A stretch of 56,449 nt of DNA from an uncultured Eubacteriales bacterium. GTDB taxonomy: Bacteria; Bacillota; Clostridia; Oscillospirales; Acutalibacteraceae. Where the stretch lies: NCBI GenBank assembly GCA_934454655.1, contig CAKSFK010000013.1:1-56449 (forward strand). Direction: 5' to 3'. Both the position numbers and the translations under genes were made by a program. A model generated the notes under the pieces. The model was not told where the DNA came from. It did no database searches and saw nothing but the letters and a program-made list of their open reading frames with translations. This document shows, one piece after another, positions 1-10,200 of this stretch (position 1 is the first letter of the stretch; every line of letters starts with the position of its first letter).

Positions 1-3
1 TTT

Positions 4-1794
4 ATGAGTCAAGCAATATATGACGCTATACACAGCGAAGTATACGGCGTGTGGTTTTTAATCGGCGCGGCGTTGGTATTCTGGATGCAGGCGGGCTTTG
101 CAATGGTGGAAACGGGTTTTACCCGCGCAAAGAACGCCGGAAACATACTTATGAAGAACCTTATGGACTTCTGCATAGGTACCGTAATGTTTATTCTTAT
201 CGGATTCGGTCTTTTCCTCGGTGAGGATCTCGTGGGAATTATAGGCAAACCCGGATTTGATATTTTCACCGATTACGCAAATTTCGATTGGGCAAACTTT
301 GTATTTAACCTTGTGTTCTGTGCCACAACCGCAACAATAGTTTCCGGCTCTATGGCAGAGAGAACAAAATTCCTTTCCTACTGCGTTTATTCGGCGGTTA
401 TCTCGGCGGTTATTTACCCCGTTGAGGCTCACTGGACTTGGGGCGGCGGCTGGCTGGCAAAGCTCGGCTTCCACGATTTCGCGGGTTCAAACTGCATACA
501 TATGGTCGGCGGCATCTGCGCTTTGATAGGCGCCGCTATGGTAGGTCCGCGTATCGGTAAATTTAAGAGAGATAAAGCGGGCAAGGTCACAAAGGTCAAC
601 GCGTTCCCGGGTCACAACCTGCCGATAGGATGCCTCGGCGTGTTCATTCTCTGGCTCGGCTGGTACGGCTTTAACGGCGCGGCGGCTACTTCCATTGAGG
701 AAATGGGCTCTATATTCGTTACAACAACAATAGCCCCGTCGGTTGCAACGGTTGTCGCTATGATATTTACTTGGATTAAGTACGGAAAACCCGATGTTTC
801 AATGTGCCTTAACGCTTCTCTTGCGGGACTTGTTGCAATCACCGCTCCGTGCGATGTGTGCGACGCGTTCGGCGCAATAGTAATAGGCGCCGTTTCGGGA
901 CTTATAGTTGTATTCGGCGTTTGGTTCCTTGATTACAAGCTTCACGTAGACGACCCGGTAGGCGCGGTTGCGGTTCACTTCTGCAACGGTATTTGGGGTA
1001 CAATTTCGGTTGGCTTATTTGCCACTAAATCGGCTCCGGCGTTTGCCCGCGGCATAGGCGATGGCGTAACGTTCGGCGCTAACCAAATAGCAGGTGAGGG
1101 ACTTTTCTACGGCGGCGGCTTTAAGCAATTGGGACTGCAGCTGCTCGGTATGTTTTCAACCGCGGCGTGGACGGCTGTTACCATCACCCTTTCGTTCCTT
1201 ATAATCAAAAAGATTTTCGGTCTGCGTGTATCGCGTGAGGAAGAAATGGAAGGACTCGATGTTAAAGAGCACGGTCTTACAAGCGCATATGCGGGAATCG
1301 CAATGCTGCCCGAATATATAGATGAGGGCGACGAAGCAACCGCTGTTACCGGCGATACACCCGTTGCCGAAGCGGTAGAGGTTAAGGAAATGCCCAAGGT
1401 TGCGGCAGACGTACCGACAAGGTCGGACGGACAGAAGATTACAAAGGTTGAGATCGTCTGCAAGGAATCACGCCTTGAAAGTCTTAAAAACGCAATGGTA
1501 GGCATAGGCATTACCGGTATGACCGTGAGTCATGTTATGGGCTGCGGCGTACAAAAGGGTCAGCCCGAATATTACCGCGGCGCTTTGGTGGAAACATCGC
1601 TGCTGCCTAAGATACAGGTTGACATTGTTGTGGCAAAAGTTCCGGTATCGCAGGTCATAGCAACCGCCAAAAAGGTGCTTTACACCGGTCACATAGGCGA
1701 CGGCAAGATATTTGTTTACGATGTTGAAAACGTTGTAAAGGTCCGCACCGGCGAAGAGGGCTACGATGCGCTTCAGGATGTTGAGCAATATTGA
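4..1794 (+). CDS. amt: Ammonium transporter with C-terminal P-II domain (Amt-PII fusion)
   Basis: This is an integral-membrane ammonium channel of the Amt/Mep/Rh family, about residues 1-415, fused to a GlnB/GlnK-like P-II signalling domain, about residues 475-585. The Amt part shows the twin-histidine pore motifs: one His in NCIHMVGG and one in VGAVAVHFCNGIWG. The P-II part keeps a YRGA start of the T-loop, the LLPK exit, the TGHIGDGKIFV nucleotide-binding segment and RTGE. The T-loop position equivalent to E. coli Tyr51 is not tyrosine (YRGALVE), so classical uridylylation is not expected. A charged Glu/Val-rich linker joins the halves. A free P-II normally plugs Amt according to ATP/ADP and 2-oxoglutarate; here the sensor is covalently attached. 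The start lies 3 bases inside the window, so the ribosome-binding site is not visible. asnB follows, consistent with nitrogen assimilation. Confidence 0.95.
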   Translation: MSQAIYDAIHSEVYGVWFLIGAALVFWMQAGFAMVETGFTRAKNAGNILMKNLMDFCIGTVMFILIGFGLFLGEDLVGIIGKPGFDIFTDYANFDWANFVFNLVFCATTATIVSGSMAERTKFLSYCVYSAVISAVIYPVEAHWTWGGGWLAKLGFHDFAGSNCIHMVGGICALIGAAMVGPRIGKFKRDKAGKVTKVNAFPGHNLPIGCLGVFILWLGWYGFNGAAATSIEEMGSIFVTTTIAPSVATVVAMIFTWIKYGKPDVSMCLNASLAGLVAITAPCDVCDAFGAIVIGAVSGLIVVFGVWFLDYKLHVDDPVGAVAVHFCNGIWGTISVGLFATKSAPAFARGIGDGVTFGANQIAGEGLFYGGGFKQLGLQLLGMFSTAAWTAVTITLSFLIIKKIFGLRVSREEEMEGLDVKEHGLTSAYAGIAMLPEYIDEGDEATAVTGDTPVAEAVEVKEMPKVAADVPTRSDGQKITKVEIVCKESRLESLKNAMVGIGITGMTVSHVMGCGVQKGQPEYYRGALVETSLLPKIQVDIVVAKVPVSQVIATAKKVLYTGHIGDGKIFVYDVENVVKVRTGEEGYDALQDVEQY

Positions 1795-1813
1795 TAATTT
1801 ATAAAAAGCGAAA

Positions 1814-1836
1814 GCTTCCCGAATATTTCGGGAAGC
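1814..1836 (+). terminator. Hairpin terminator after amt
   Basis: A 10-bp perfect stem, GCTTCCCGAA paired with TTCGGGAAGC around a 3-base loop, is followed by only a short T stretch (CTTT). It sits between amt and asnB. It may be a weak terminator that allows some read-through. Confidence 0.6.
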
Positions 1837-1874
1837 CTTTACGCATTTAAAAATTCTGAAATGAGGAAAAATTT

Positions 1875-3458
1875 ATGTGTTCTATTATGGGGTATATCGG
1901 AAGCCGTATTCCGAAAGAGGAATTTAAGCTCGGGTTTGATATGACCGTTTCGCGCGGTCCTGATATGTCAAGAATTGAGGAGCTTAATAATAACGGCTTT
2001 ATGGGATTTCACCGTCTTGCGATAATGGGGCTTACCGATAAAGGTATGCAGCCGTTTTCATATAAGAATAACAAATTAGTCTGCAACGGTGAAATTTACG
2101 GTTTCCGCCCCATAAAGGACGACCTTATAAAGCGCGGCTACACGTTTGAAAGTGAGTCTGACTGCGAAATTTTACTGCCGCTTTATGAGCTTTACGGCAC
2201 CGATATGTTTAAGATGCTGGACGCGGAGTTTGCGCTTATAATATATGACGGCGAAAAGGGCGAGCTTATCGCCGCGCGCGATCCTATCGGTATACGTCCG
2301 CTTTATTACGGATTTGATAAAGACAAAAAGCCGATATTCGCCTCCGAGCCTAAAAACCTCGTGGGTCTTGCGAATAAAATTATGCCGTTTCCGCCCGGAC
2401 ATTATTATAAGGACGGCGAATTTGTCTGCTACAACGATATAGCGGCGGTGGACGCGATTTGTCACGACGACCTTGAAACCGTTTGCAAAAACATACACGA
2501 TAAATTGGTTCGGGGCATTGAAAAACGGCTTGACGCCGACGCACCGCTCGGTTTTCTTTTAAGCGGAGGACTTGATTCCTCGCTTGTATGCGCGGTATCG
2601 GCAAAGCTTTTAAAAAAGCCGATTAAAACCTTTGCAATCGGTATGAGCACCGACGCTATCGACCTTAAATACGCAAAAGAGGTTGCGGACTACATCGGTT
2701 CGGACCACCGTGAAATTATTATAACAAAAGACGACGTTTTAAAGGCTCTGCCCGATGTTATAGGCATTTTGGGAACCTATGATATAACTACAATAAGGGC
2801 AAGTATAGGTATGTACCTCATCTGCAAGGCGATACACGAAACCACTGATATAAGGGTACTGCTTACGGGTGAAATATCCGACGAGCTTTTCGGATATAAA
2901 TATACCGACTTTGCGCCGAACGCCGAGGAATTTCAGGCGGAAGCCCAAAAGCGTGTGCGCGAGCTTCATATGTATGACGTTCTGCGTGCCGACCGCTGTA
3001 TTTCGGCAAACTCGCTTGAGGCGCGCGTGCCGTTCGGCGACCTTGATTTTGTAAAATACGTTATGAGCGTTGACCCCGAAATGAAGATGAACAGGTATAA
3101 CAAGGGCAAATATCTTTTGCGCCACGCGTTTGAGGGGAATTACCTGCCGTACGATATACTTATGCGCGAAAAGGCAGCATTCTCCGATGCGGTGGGTCAC
3201 TCAATGGTGGACTACCTGAAAGAATACGCCGAAACAAAATATACCGACAGGGAATTTGAAGAAAAATGTAAAAAATATGATTTTGCCGCGCCTTTTACCA
3301 AGGAATCGCTTTTGTACCGCGAAATATTTGAAGAAAAGTATCCGGGTCAGGCGGAAATGGTAAAAGATTTCTGGATGCCCAACAAGAAGTGGGACGGCTG
3401 TAACGTAAACGACCCGTCCGCCCGTGTTCTTTCAAACTACGGCGACAGCGGCAAGTAA
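1875..3458 (+). CDS. asnB: Asparagine synthetase, glutamine-hydrolysing
   Basis: Makes asparagine from aspartate, ATP and glutamine. The N-terminal class II glutamine amidotransferase domain (about residues 1-190) begins MCSIMGYIG, so Cys2 is the nucleophile exposed after Met removal. The C-terminal synthetase domain carries the PPi-loop LLSGGLDSSL near residue 230 and the GEISDELFGY motif. The length of 527 aa is close to E. coli AsnB (554). The start is set by GAGG about 8 bases upstream. It lies downstream of the ammonium transporter and 15 bases before a DapL-like aminotransferase, forming a small amino-acid and nitrogen block. Paralogous asnB-type proteins can act on other carboxylates, but the motifs here are canonical. 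Confidence 0.93.
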   Translation: MCSIMGYIGSRIPKEEFKLGFDMTVSRGPDMSRIEELNNNGFMGFHRLAIMGLTDKGMQPFSYKNNKLVCNGEIYGFRPIKDDLIKRGYTFESESDCEILLPLYELYGTDMFKMLDAEFALIIYDGEKGELIAARDPIGIRPLYYGFDKDKKPIFASEPKNLVGLANKIMPFPPGHYYKDGEFVCYNDIAAVDAICHDDLETVCKNIHDKLVRGIEKRLDADAPLGFLLSGGLDSSLVCAVSAKLLKKPIKTFAIGMSTDAIDLKYAKEVADYIGSDHREIIITKDDVLKALPDVIGILGTYDITTIRASIGMYLICKAIHETTDIRVLLTGEISDELFGYKYTDFAPNAEEFQAEAQKRVRELHMYDVLRADRCISANSLEARVPFGDLDFVKYVMSVDPEMKMNRYNKGKYLLRHAFEGNYLPYDILMREKAAFSDAVGHSMVDYLKEYAETKYTDREFEEKCKKYDFAAPFTKESLLYREIFEEKYPGQAEMVKDFWMPNKKWDGCNVNDPSARVLSNYGDSGK

Positions 3459-3473
3459 AAGAAGTGGCTTAAA

Positions 3474-4655
3474 ATGAAACCTAACAAGAATTATAAAAAA
3501 CTTGAAAGCTCGTACTTGTTTTATGACATAGAGCAAAGGGTAAAAGCATATTCGGCAAAACACCCCGATAAAAAACTGCTGCGGCTCGGCGTCGGAGATG
3601 TCACTCTGCCGCTGTGCGACGCAGTTATAAAGGCTATGTATTCGGCGGTGGAGGATCAATCGGGAAAGGAAACCTTCCACGGCTATATGCCCGAGTGCGG
3701 CTGGGAAAAACTCAAAGCGGCTGTTGCCGGTTATTACGCGCGGCGCGGGGTCATGCTCGATAATGATGAGATTTTTATTTCCTCGGGCGCGGGGGACGAT
3801 CTCGGCGACATTCTCGATCTGTTTGACCGTGATAATACCGCGCTTGTCATTGAGCCGGCATACCCCGCCTATGTTGACTCAAACATAATAGCGGGTCACA
3901 AGATCGTTCATATGCCGTCGGACAACTGGACGCATTTCGCCCCTTTCCCCGACAGTAACATAAAGGCGGATATAATATATATCTGCTCGCCCAACAATCC
4001 CACAGGGGCGGTGTTTGAGTATGAAAAGCTTAAGGCGTGGGTGGATTACGCAAACGAAAACGGCGCGGTTCTGATTTTTGACGCCGCATACGAGGCGTTC
4101 ATCGGAAACAACAATCTGCCGCACAGCATATTTGAAATAGAGGGAAGCCGCAGCTGCGCCATAGAAATATGCTCGCTTTCAAAGACCGCAGGATTTACCG
4201 GCGTGAGGTGCGGATATACAATTATTCCGAAAACGCTTAAAAGAAAAGGTATGTCACTTAACAGTATGTGGGTGAGAAACCGCACCACCAAGACCAACGG
4301 CGTGTCCTATGTGGTTCAGTGCGGCGCGGCGGCGGTGTTTTCCGATGAGGGACAGCGTCAGATAAGGCAAAACCTTGATGTATACCGCGGCAACGCAAAA
4401 ACCCTTATGAAGGCGTGCGACAACTGCGGAATATGGTATTGCGGCGGAGAGAACGCGCCGTATATCTGGTTTAAATGTCCCGATAATATGACCAGCTGGG
4501 AATGTTTCGACCGCCTGCTTAACGAAAAGCAGATAATCGGAACGCCGGGCGTCGGTTTCGGGAAATGCGGCGAGGGGTATTTCCGCCTTTCCTCATTCGG
4601 CGATACCGAAGAAACAAAGGAAGCCGCAAAACGCATAATCGAACTTTTCGGGTAA
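3474..4655 (+). CDS. LL-diaminopimelate aminotransferase-like PLP enzyme
   Basis: Fold-type I PLP aminotransferase of 393 aa. The start (YLFYDIEQRVKAY, LLRLGVGDVTLPL) resembles DapL, which converts tetrahydrodipicolinate to LL-diaminopimelate for lysine and peptidoglycan synthesis. The PLP-binding lysine is in SLSKTAGFTGVRCGY. A CSPNNPTGA motif and a late RLSSFG arginine segment are also typical. It is slightly shorter than usual DapL (about 400-410 aa). It follows asnB by 15 bases, probably in one transcript, and ends before a strong bidirectional terminator. The family assignment is firm; the exact substrate (DapL or a DapL-like aspartate/alanine aminotransferase) is an inference from the N-terminal pattern. 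Confidence 0.85.
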   Translation: MKPNKNYKKLESSYLFYDIEQRVKAYSAKHPDKKLLRLGVGDVTLPLCDAVIKAMYSAVEDQSGKETFHGYMPECGWEKLKAAVAGYYARRGVMLDNDEIFISSGAGDDLGDILDLFDRDNTALVIEPAYPAYVDSNIIAGHKIVHMPSDNWTHFAPFPDSNIKADIIYICSPNNPTGAVFEYEKLKAWVDYANENGAVLIFDAAYEAFIGNNNLPHSIFEIEGSRSCAIEICSLSKTAGFTGVRCGYTIIPKTLKRKGMSLNSMWVRNRTTKTNGVSYVVQCGAAAVFSDEGQRQIRQNLDVYRGNAKTLMKACDNCGIWYCGGENAPYIWFKCPDNMTSWECFDRLLNEKQIIGTPGVGFGKCGEGYFRLSSFGDTEETKEAAKRIIELFG

Positions 4656-4668
4656 AAGATAAACAAAT

Positions 4669-4712
4669 AAGCAGTGATTTAATTTGTCAATTAAATCACT
4701 GCTTATTTTGTT
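4669..4712. terminator. Bidirectional terminator between convergent genes
   Basis: A perfect 16-bp inverted repeat (arms 4669-4684 and 4689-4704, 4-base loop) lies between the aminotransferase gene and the convergent AraC gene. It is T-rich on the plus side and has an A run on the other flank, so it can stop transcription from both directions. Confidence 0.88.
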
Positions 4713-5550
4713 ATATTGATCTCCTTTTAAACTGCGTGGGGGAAATGCCCTCTATCGATTTAAACAGCCTCGAAAAATAGAACTGGTCGTCTATCCCGAC
4801 GGCGGAGGCAACCTCGGATAGTGTGAGATTACCGTCGCTCAGCAATTCCTTGGCGTGTTCGATTCTCAGCTGATTTTTGTACTCCGCGGGGGAAAGGTCG
4901 GTATATTCCTTAAAAAGTTTTCTGAAGTGGGATTCGCTTAGATTGCACAAATTTGCAAGGTCTGAAATTTTAAAATCCTCGGAGTAATGGCTGTCCAGAA
5001 AATCAAGCGCGTTTTTAAGCGAAACATTCCTTCTGTCACTGTTCGGCTGCAGTTTTATTATGGTTTTCACTATCTTATACATTTTATACTGACGTATAAA
5101 CGGGGAAAAACTGTCAACACTGCAGGCAATATCCCGAAAATCGTGCTCAAGCTGAATATTGTGTCCCGAAACCATTTTAACGGGGCGGTCGCTGAGTGTT
5201 ATTATCTTACCGTCGGGTCTTACCATATTGAAATTGATACATATAGTCTTAATTTTGCCTATAAGCTCGGCGTTGTAGGGAGGCAGAACCTCAAAATTGT
5301 ATCTTGAGCCGTAAGGGCAGTAAACAATATCTCCGTATGAACAGTCAAGCGAACAGTTTTCCGCGGTGTACCTTATGTGTATATCGGAAATAACCATAAG
5401 CAGCATACTCGAGTACCGTGGCTTTGTTGTAAATTCAGACCACCCGCGGTCGTTTTCGCTGTCCCACATCTGACGTATTACAGAAAGAATTTTAAAACTG
5501 AAATCAGAGTAAACGAGCGCCGATAATTGCATATTAACCGTATTGTCCAA
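4711..5550 (-). CDS. AraC-family transcriptional regulator of the glycan locus
   Basis: 279-aa regulator. The C-terminal ~100 residues hold the two AraC helix-turn-helix motifs: ISDLANLCNLSESHFRKLFK and then LSEVASAVGIDDQFYFSRLF, ending GISPTQFKR. The N-terminal ~165 residues look like a cupin-type sensory domain. The start is a TTG at 5550, supported by a GGGAGGG ribosome-binding site 8 bases upstream; the next in-frame ATG is six codons later. It is divergent from the first sugar-binding protein gene of the large glycan locus, which suggests that it senses a sugar and activates that locus. A 31-bp block shared by the two binding-protein promoters is a candidate target. The ligand cannot be told from sequence. 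Confidence 0.88.
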   Translation of the reverse strand: MDNTVNMQLSALVYSDFSFKILSVIRQMWDSENDRGWSEFTTKPRYSSMLLMVISDIHIRYTAENCSLDCSYGDIVYCPYGSRYNFEVLPPYNAELIGKIKTICINFNMVRPDGKIITLSDRPVKMVSGHNIQLEHDFRDIACSVDSFSPFIRQYKMYKIVKTIIKLQPNSDRRNVSLKNALDFLDSHYSEDFKISDLANLCNLSESHFRKLFKEYTDLSPAEYKNQLRIEHAKELLSDGNLTLSEVASAVGIDDQFYFSRLFKSIEGISPTQFKRRSI

Positions 5551-5576
5551 AGAACTATCCCTCCCGACTTTAAAAT

Positions 5577-5605
5577 ATTATAACTTATTTATGTGCAAAA
5601 GTCCA
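5577..5605 (-). promoter_or_regulatory. Promoter of the AraC regulator gene
   Basis: On the minus strand a -35 TGGACT (4 of 6 to consensus) is 17 bases from a perfect -10 TATAAT. It lies just upstream of the TTG start and the GGGAGGG ribosome-binding site. Confidence 0.65.
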
Positions 5606-5718
5606 CAAAATTCTTAAAAATTATTTGGGCAATTAATTTTAAATTGAAAAAATACCTTGCCTGAAATTATTTTACCGTATTTTTTTTAATTATAAAAATA
5701 AAAACGTTAACGGGATTG

Positions 5719-5776
5719 AAAAATCCATAAATTCGTTAAATTGTGTATTCAAATTGTGCGGGTTTTGCTTTATTAT
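5719..5776 (+). promoter_or_regulatory. Promoter and shared upstream block of first binding-protein gene
   Basis: A -35 TTCAAA (5748-5753), 17-base spacer and -10 TATTAT (5771-5776) lie upstream of the sugar-binding protein gene. The block 5719-5749 matches 26188-26218, upstream of the 948-aa binding protein, at 25 of 31 positions. The -10 boxes fall at exactly the same distance from it in both places. The block overlaps the -35, where an AraC-type activator would be expected to touch RNA polymerase. The match is seen; regulator binding is inferred. Confidence 0.6.
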
Positions 5777-5819
5777 ATGGATAGAGTGACAAAAAAATAA
5801 AATACGGAGGTATATTTGT

Positions 5820-7169
5820 ATGCAAAATCTCACTAAAAAACTGTTAGCCTTGACTTTGGCACTTTGTATAGGTGTTGCATTTGTCGGCTGCGGAAAGGGT
5901 AAGACCTCCTCGGAACAGGATGCTTCGGGCAGTAAGACCGGCAGTAAAACAGCGGTTACGGATGAGGACTCGTTTTTTGATAATATACCGGCTGAACTTA
6001 TCGGGAGCACCGTTAAGTTCGCGACCTGGATAGATCACACCAAAACCGAGGCAGCTCCCGTAATGGCGGCATTCACCGAACTTACCGGCATTAAGGTTGA
6101 GCTTGACACAATACCGCAGGGCGAATACATAACAAAGCTTTCGGCAAGAATTGCTGCGGGACAGTCGCCCGATATTGTGGTTGAAAACGGCGATTGGCCC
6201 AGAACCCTTACCTGTCTTATGCCGCTTGACGAGTGCGGAGTTGACGTGAACGACCCGTTCTGGGACAGCCAGGTTGTAAAGTACAGCACAATCGGCAAAA
6301 AGACATATCTTGTAAACGGAAAGAACAGTATCTGGAATATGTCGAGCGCGCTGGTTTACTACAACAAAACAATATTCGACGATTACAGCATTAAAACTCC
6401 TACCGAATATATAAAGGAAAACAACTGGACTTGGGATACCTTTAAAAAGACTATGAAGGAAATAGCTTCGTCCGACGATTCACTCCTCGGCGCCAGCATT
6501 GATACAAACGCCTTCACCAGAACCTACGGCGGTCTGTGGGTAGACTTCAACCCCGACACCGATAAGTTCACCAACGTATCCCAGAATTCACAACTGCTTG
6601 ATACATACAAATATATACTTGAGGCAAAGGAAGCCGGATATGCGACGGTTTCACCGAACGGAGTTGATTCAAGGTTCAACAAGGGCGAGATCGGTATGGC
6701 TCTTGCGGGCGCATACGGACTCAGAGCCACAGGCTGGCTTACCGATATGGACCCCGAGGATGTTGCCTTTGCTTATATGCCTAAGCGCAACGCTTCCGAT
6801 AAGAGCTACCCCTCGGGCAGCACATTCCGCAGCTACGGCGTCTGCAAAGGCTCTAAAAACCCCGTTGCTTCGGGCTACTTCCTGCGTTACTTCTTAAACG
6901 GCGACAATTATGACCACGACACCGTGTTCCTTAACAAGGATGCCGAGAAGTGGTACACCGAACTCAGGGACTGCGCCGATATGAAGCTTATGCACTGGAC
7001 CGGCGGCGTTTACGGCACGCTTTATAACGGCGGCACGGATTATATGAGCGATGTTCTTAAGGGCTCTTCTTCACAGATTTCCACAAACATAATAAAGGTA
7101 AGCGGCGTGCTTGATAAGTGCATTGCCGAGGCCAATAAGATCATTGACGACGTTATAGCGAAGCAGTAG
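5820..7169 (+). CDS. Carbohydrate ABC transporter substrate-binding lipoprotein
   Basis: 449-aa family 1 extracellular solute-binding protein. A lipoprotein signal peptide ends in the lipobox FVGC with Cys24, so the mature protein is anchored to the outer face of the membrane. The body has the binding-protein pattern: early FATWIDHTKTEAAPVMAAF, IAAGQSPDIVVENGD, LVYYNKTIFDDY and a threonine/tryptophan-rich hinge. The start is supported by GGAGG 9 bases upstream. No permease genes are adjacent; two permease pairs lie ~23 and ~30 kb downstream in the same direction, and one of them (most likely 35428-37324) could be the partner. It is the first gene after the divergent AraC regulator. The ligand is probably a beta-glucan oligosaccharide, inferred only from the neighbouring glycosidases. 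Confidence 0.9.
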   Translation: MQNLTKKLLALTLALCIGVAFVGCGKGKTSSEQDASGSKTGSKTAVTDEDSFFDNIPAELIGSTVKFATWIDHTKTEAAPVMAAFTELTGIKVELDTIPQGEYITKLSARIAAGQSPDIVVENGDWPRTLTCLMPLDECGVDVNDPFWDSQVVKYSTIGKKTYLVNGKNSIWNMSSALVYYNKTIFDDYSIKTPTEYIKENNWTWDTFKKTMKEIASSDDSLLGASIDTNAFTRTYGGLWVDFNPDTDKFTNVSQNSQLLDTYKYILEAKEAGYATVSPNGVDSRFNKGEIGMALAGAYGLRATGWLTDMDPEDVAFAYMPKRNASDKSYPSGSTFRSYGVCKGSKNPVASGYFLRYFLNGDNYDHDTVFLNKDAEKWYTELRDCADMKLMHWTGGVYGTLYNGGTDYMSDVLKGSSSQISTNIIKVSGVLDKCIAEANKIIDDVIAKQ

Positions 7170-7204
7170 TAATTACGTTATTACAATTAAAAAATGGGGG
7201 TGAT

Positions 7205-7240
7205 GCGGCGCTTTTGGGCGCCGCGTTGCCGCTGTGCAAC
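7205..7240 (+). other. Two intercistronic hairpins before the first modular protein
   Basis: Two adjacent stems: GCGGCGC (7205-7211) with GCGCCGC (7218-7224), and GTTGC (7225-7229) with GCAAC (7236-7240). They lie between the binding-protein gene and the true ATG of the next gene and lack a T tract. They could protect the upstream mRNA, as at many binding-protein gene ends, or weaken transcription downstream. The open frame running through them from 7194 is not used as coding here. Confidence 0.55.
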
Positions 7241-7259
7241 GGAAAGGAACGGTTTAAAG

Positions 7260-10200
7260 ATGAAAAAAACAGCATCGGGAAGGTTCCCTAAATTACTCAG
7301 CATTTTGTGTACGGCTGCCCTGGTGGCAACAAGTATTCCGGCAACTCTCGGTTTTGCGGCAAGCGCCGAGGAAGCACAGACCAAGACATTTGATTTTGAA
7401 AACGGCATCTGGACTGCCGAAAACACTTCGGGTTTCCACACAAATCCCGGAGAGTCTTTCACAACCGAAAACGGCACAAAGCTCTATTATCAGGGCAACC
7501 CCTATCACGAGGATACACAGATTGCCGATATTGTTTCCGAAACAAATGATGAGGGCGCAAACAAGGTTTTAAAGATTTATAACGCAAACGAGGGCGAATA
7601 TTTCGGCGCATTCGATTATGCCCTGCTTGCACTGACCGACGACAACGGCTCCTACAAGCTTGAGAACCGCAATTATACCGTTTCGTTAAGGTATAAAACA
7701 ACGGCGCTCGGCACAAAGCAAAAAGAAAGTTTTTTGCAGTTGGCAAAGGGTGTAAGACCTCACAAAAACAGCAATTTCCGCCTGCAGTCGCTCACCGCGG
7801 TAAACCAGACGGTGGATGTTGCCAACCCGACTGATACCAAAAACAGCGGTGAAAAGGTAACCCTTTCTTCGGTTAACGAAGAATGGCAGACCTACGAAAC
7901 AAGCTTTAGAGGTATTGATGAAACCGCTTTGTATGACGGCACAACGCTTTACCCTTACCTTATGCTTTATTTCCAGCTTGAACCCGGTGCGGAATTATTA
8001 ATTGACGATATTGTTGTTACCGCACAGCCGTATGAAACGGTATCGGTTACATTAAACGCCGGGGAAGGCACATTTGCCGAGGACGGCAGCGAAAAGGCTG
8101 TTGACGCAAAGCCCGGCATGGATATTTCCGAAAAAATTGTTTCCCCCGAGGGCAAGGCGTTTAAGGGTTGGTATGACAATGCCGAGCTTACGGGCGAACC
8201 CGTAACCGCTTATCCCGAGCAGAACTGCACGCTTTATGCCGCATTTTCCGGCGCCTCCGCCGATGTTTACGATTTTGAGGGCGACACTGCATTGACCTCA
8301 GGCACTATCGGCGGTATGCCGCTTGTAAGTAAAGAAAACGGAGTTGTTTCGGTTGTAAGTGACGGCGACAACAAGGTTCTTTCAATTAAAAAGGCAGTAA
8401 CAAATTCATGGGAAGTCGGAGTATTCCTGCTTAACAACGGCGGAAGCATAGCGACGCTTGTTCCCGGCGAGGAATACACCGTTTCGTTCAGATATAAAAT
8501 GGCGGGCATTCCTGCCAGTGCCGCCGGCACAAACGGATGGGTTTATATGACCCAGAGCCCGAGCGTATTAAACAACGACGGCACATGGGGCAATCTTAAA
8601 TCCGCTTACAATGCCTTCGGCGGTGCGCACGGCAGCGATCAGAGCCGCATATTTAACGGAATCAACAGCACGAACACCGCAACGGTTAAGGATTTAAACG
8701 GCAACCTTGTCTGCTCAGGCAAATGGAACACATTTTCATATACATTCACGGCAAAAGCGCAGGGAACAAGCAATTATTTGGGATTTGCGTTCTGCACCGT
8801 TACCGGAATGGAAATGTATATTGACGACGTAGTAATTGCAAAGAACTACAAAGTAGTTGAGTTTGATTATAACGACGGCGTAACACACGGCGAGTATGCA
8901 TACGGCGGCGGAGCGGTTGAACTGCCCGCTTCACCTTCCCGCGCGGGATTCGCTTTCGGCGGCTGGTATCTCGACAAGGGATACAATATATCCGCGGACG
9001 GCTTGTATTTCTCACAGCTTGCGGAATATACAAAGGTTTACGCCAAATGGACTGCCGTATCGGTTGAGGGTGTATATAAATTCGATTTTGAAAACGGCAG
9101 CACAGTAACCTCAGGCAAAATAGGCAACACACCCGTTTCAAGCTTCAGTGACGGAAGAAATATCTACTCCGTTGTTGACGACAACGGCAACAGCGTGCTC
9201 CGCATAGGCGCCTGTGAGAATATGTTTGAAACAAAAGACGGCAAACCGAATTACAGAAACGGCACGCTTATACTAAATAAGGACGGCGCGATACCGCAGC
9301 TTGTCGCCGGTAAGCAGTACACCGTTTCGGCACGCGTTAAGATTAAAACTCTTAACACCTCGGCAAAGGCTCGCGTTTCGTTTGTTGAGGACATAATAAT
9401 AGGCGACACCGGAAACGCAAACGAATTCGGCGAAGTTCTCGGCGACTCCAGCGCGTTTACCGATAAATACACCGCAAAATCACGCAGTGATGTAAATTAC
9501 GAGCTTATTAAGGATATAAACATCGGCACCGTTCCGGTTAAGGATATTAACGATAACACTGTACCGGTGGGCGAGTGGCACACAATAACCAAAACATTTA
9601 CGGCATATCCCGAAATGACAAACGGCAACCTTTTTGTTGGCTTTACGTCCTGCGCGGGCGCAAATCAGGAATTTTATGTTGACGATGTTATTATTGCCGA
9701 TTCTTCGGTATCGATAATTTCCTTTAATTCAAACGGCGGTTCTAAGGCAGAAACCGTATATGCCGAAAACGGCACGACCGTTAACCTCCCGACGCCCGAG
9801 CGCGAGGGATATGTATTCGGCGGTTGGTATACAAACGCCGTGTTTACCGAAAAGGCAGCCGATCCGTTCGTGGCAAACTGCAGCGTTACACTTTATGCAA
9901 GATGGCGCCTGGCAGAAGCCGTAACGGTTGATTTTGAAACCGCGTACGACGGCAAGACCGATGTAAACGGCTTCTCAAACTTCGGCGGCTCGTATGCACT
10001 TAACAAAGAGGGCGCCGTAAACCACGGAACAGCAGCCGATTATGACGCAAACGGCGTGAAGAGCGGCAGCGCCTCGCTTATCGCGGCGGCGGGAACCAGC
10101 AGTTCAAGCGCACTTCTCCGCAGTGACGGTAAACCGGACGGCATAACCGCCGCTCCCGGCGCCAGATACAAAATAACCGTAAATTACAGGCTTGCGTCCG

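Noticed and set aside
58..474. Antisense frames such as 58-474, 39939-40610 and 41557-42252 on the minus strand
   Set aside because: They lie fully inside well-supported genes in other frames and show no recognisable domain, ribosome-binding site or promoter.
7194..7259. Extended N terminus of the first modular protein from ATG 7194
   Set aside because: The extra 22 residues cover two hairpins and lack a ribosome-binding site; a signal peptide starts at 7260 with GGAAAGG upstream.
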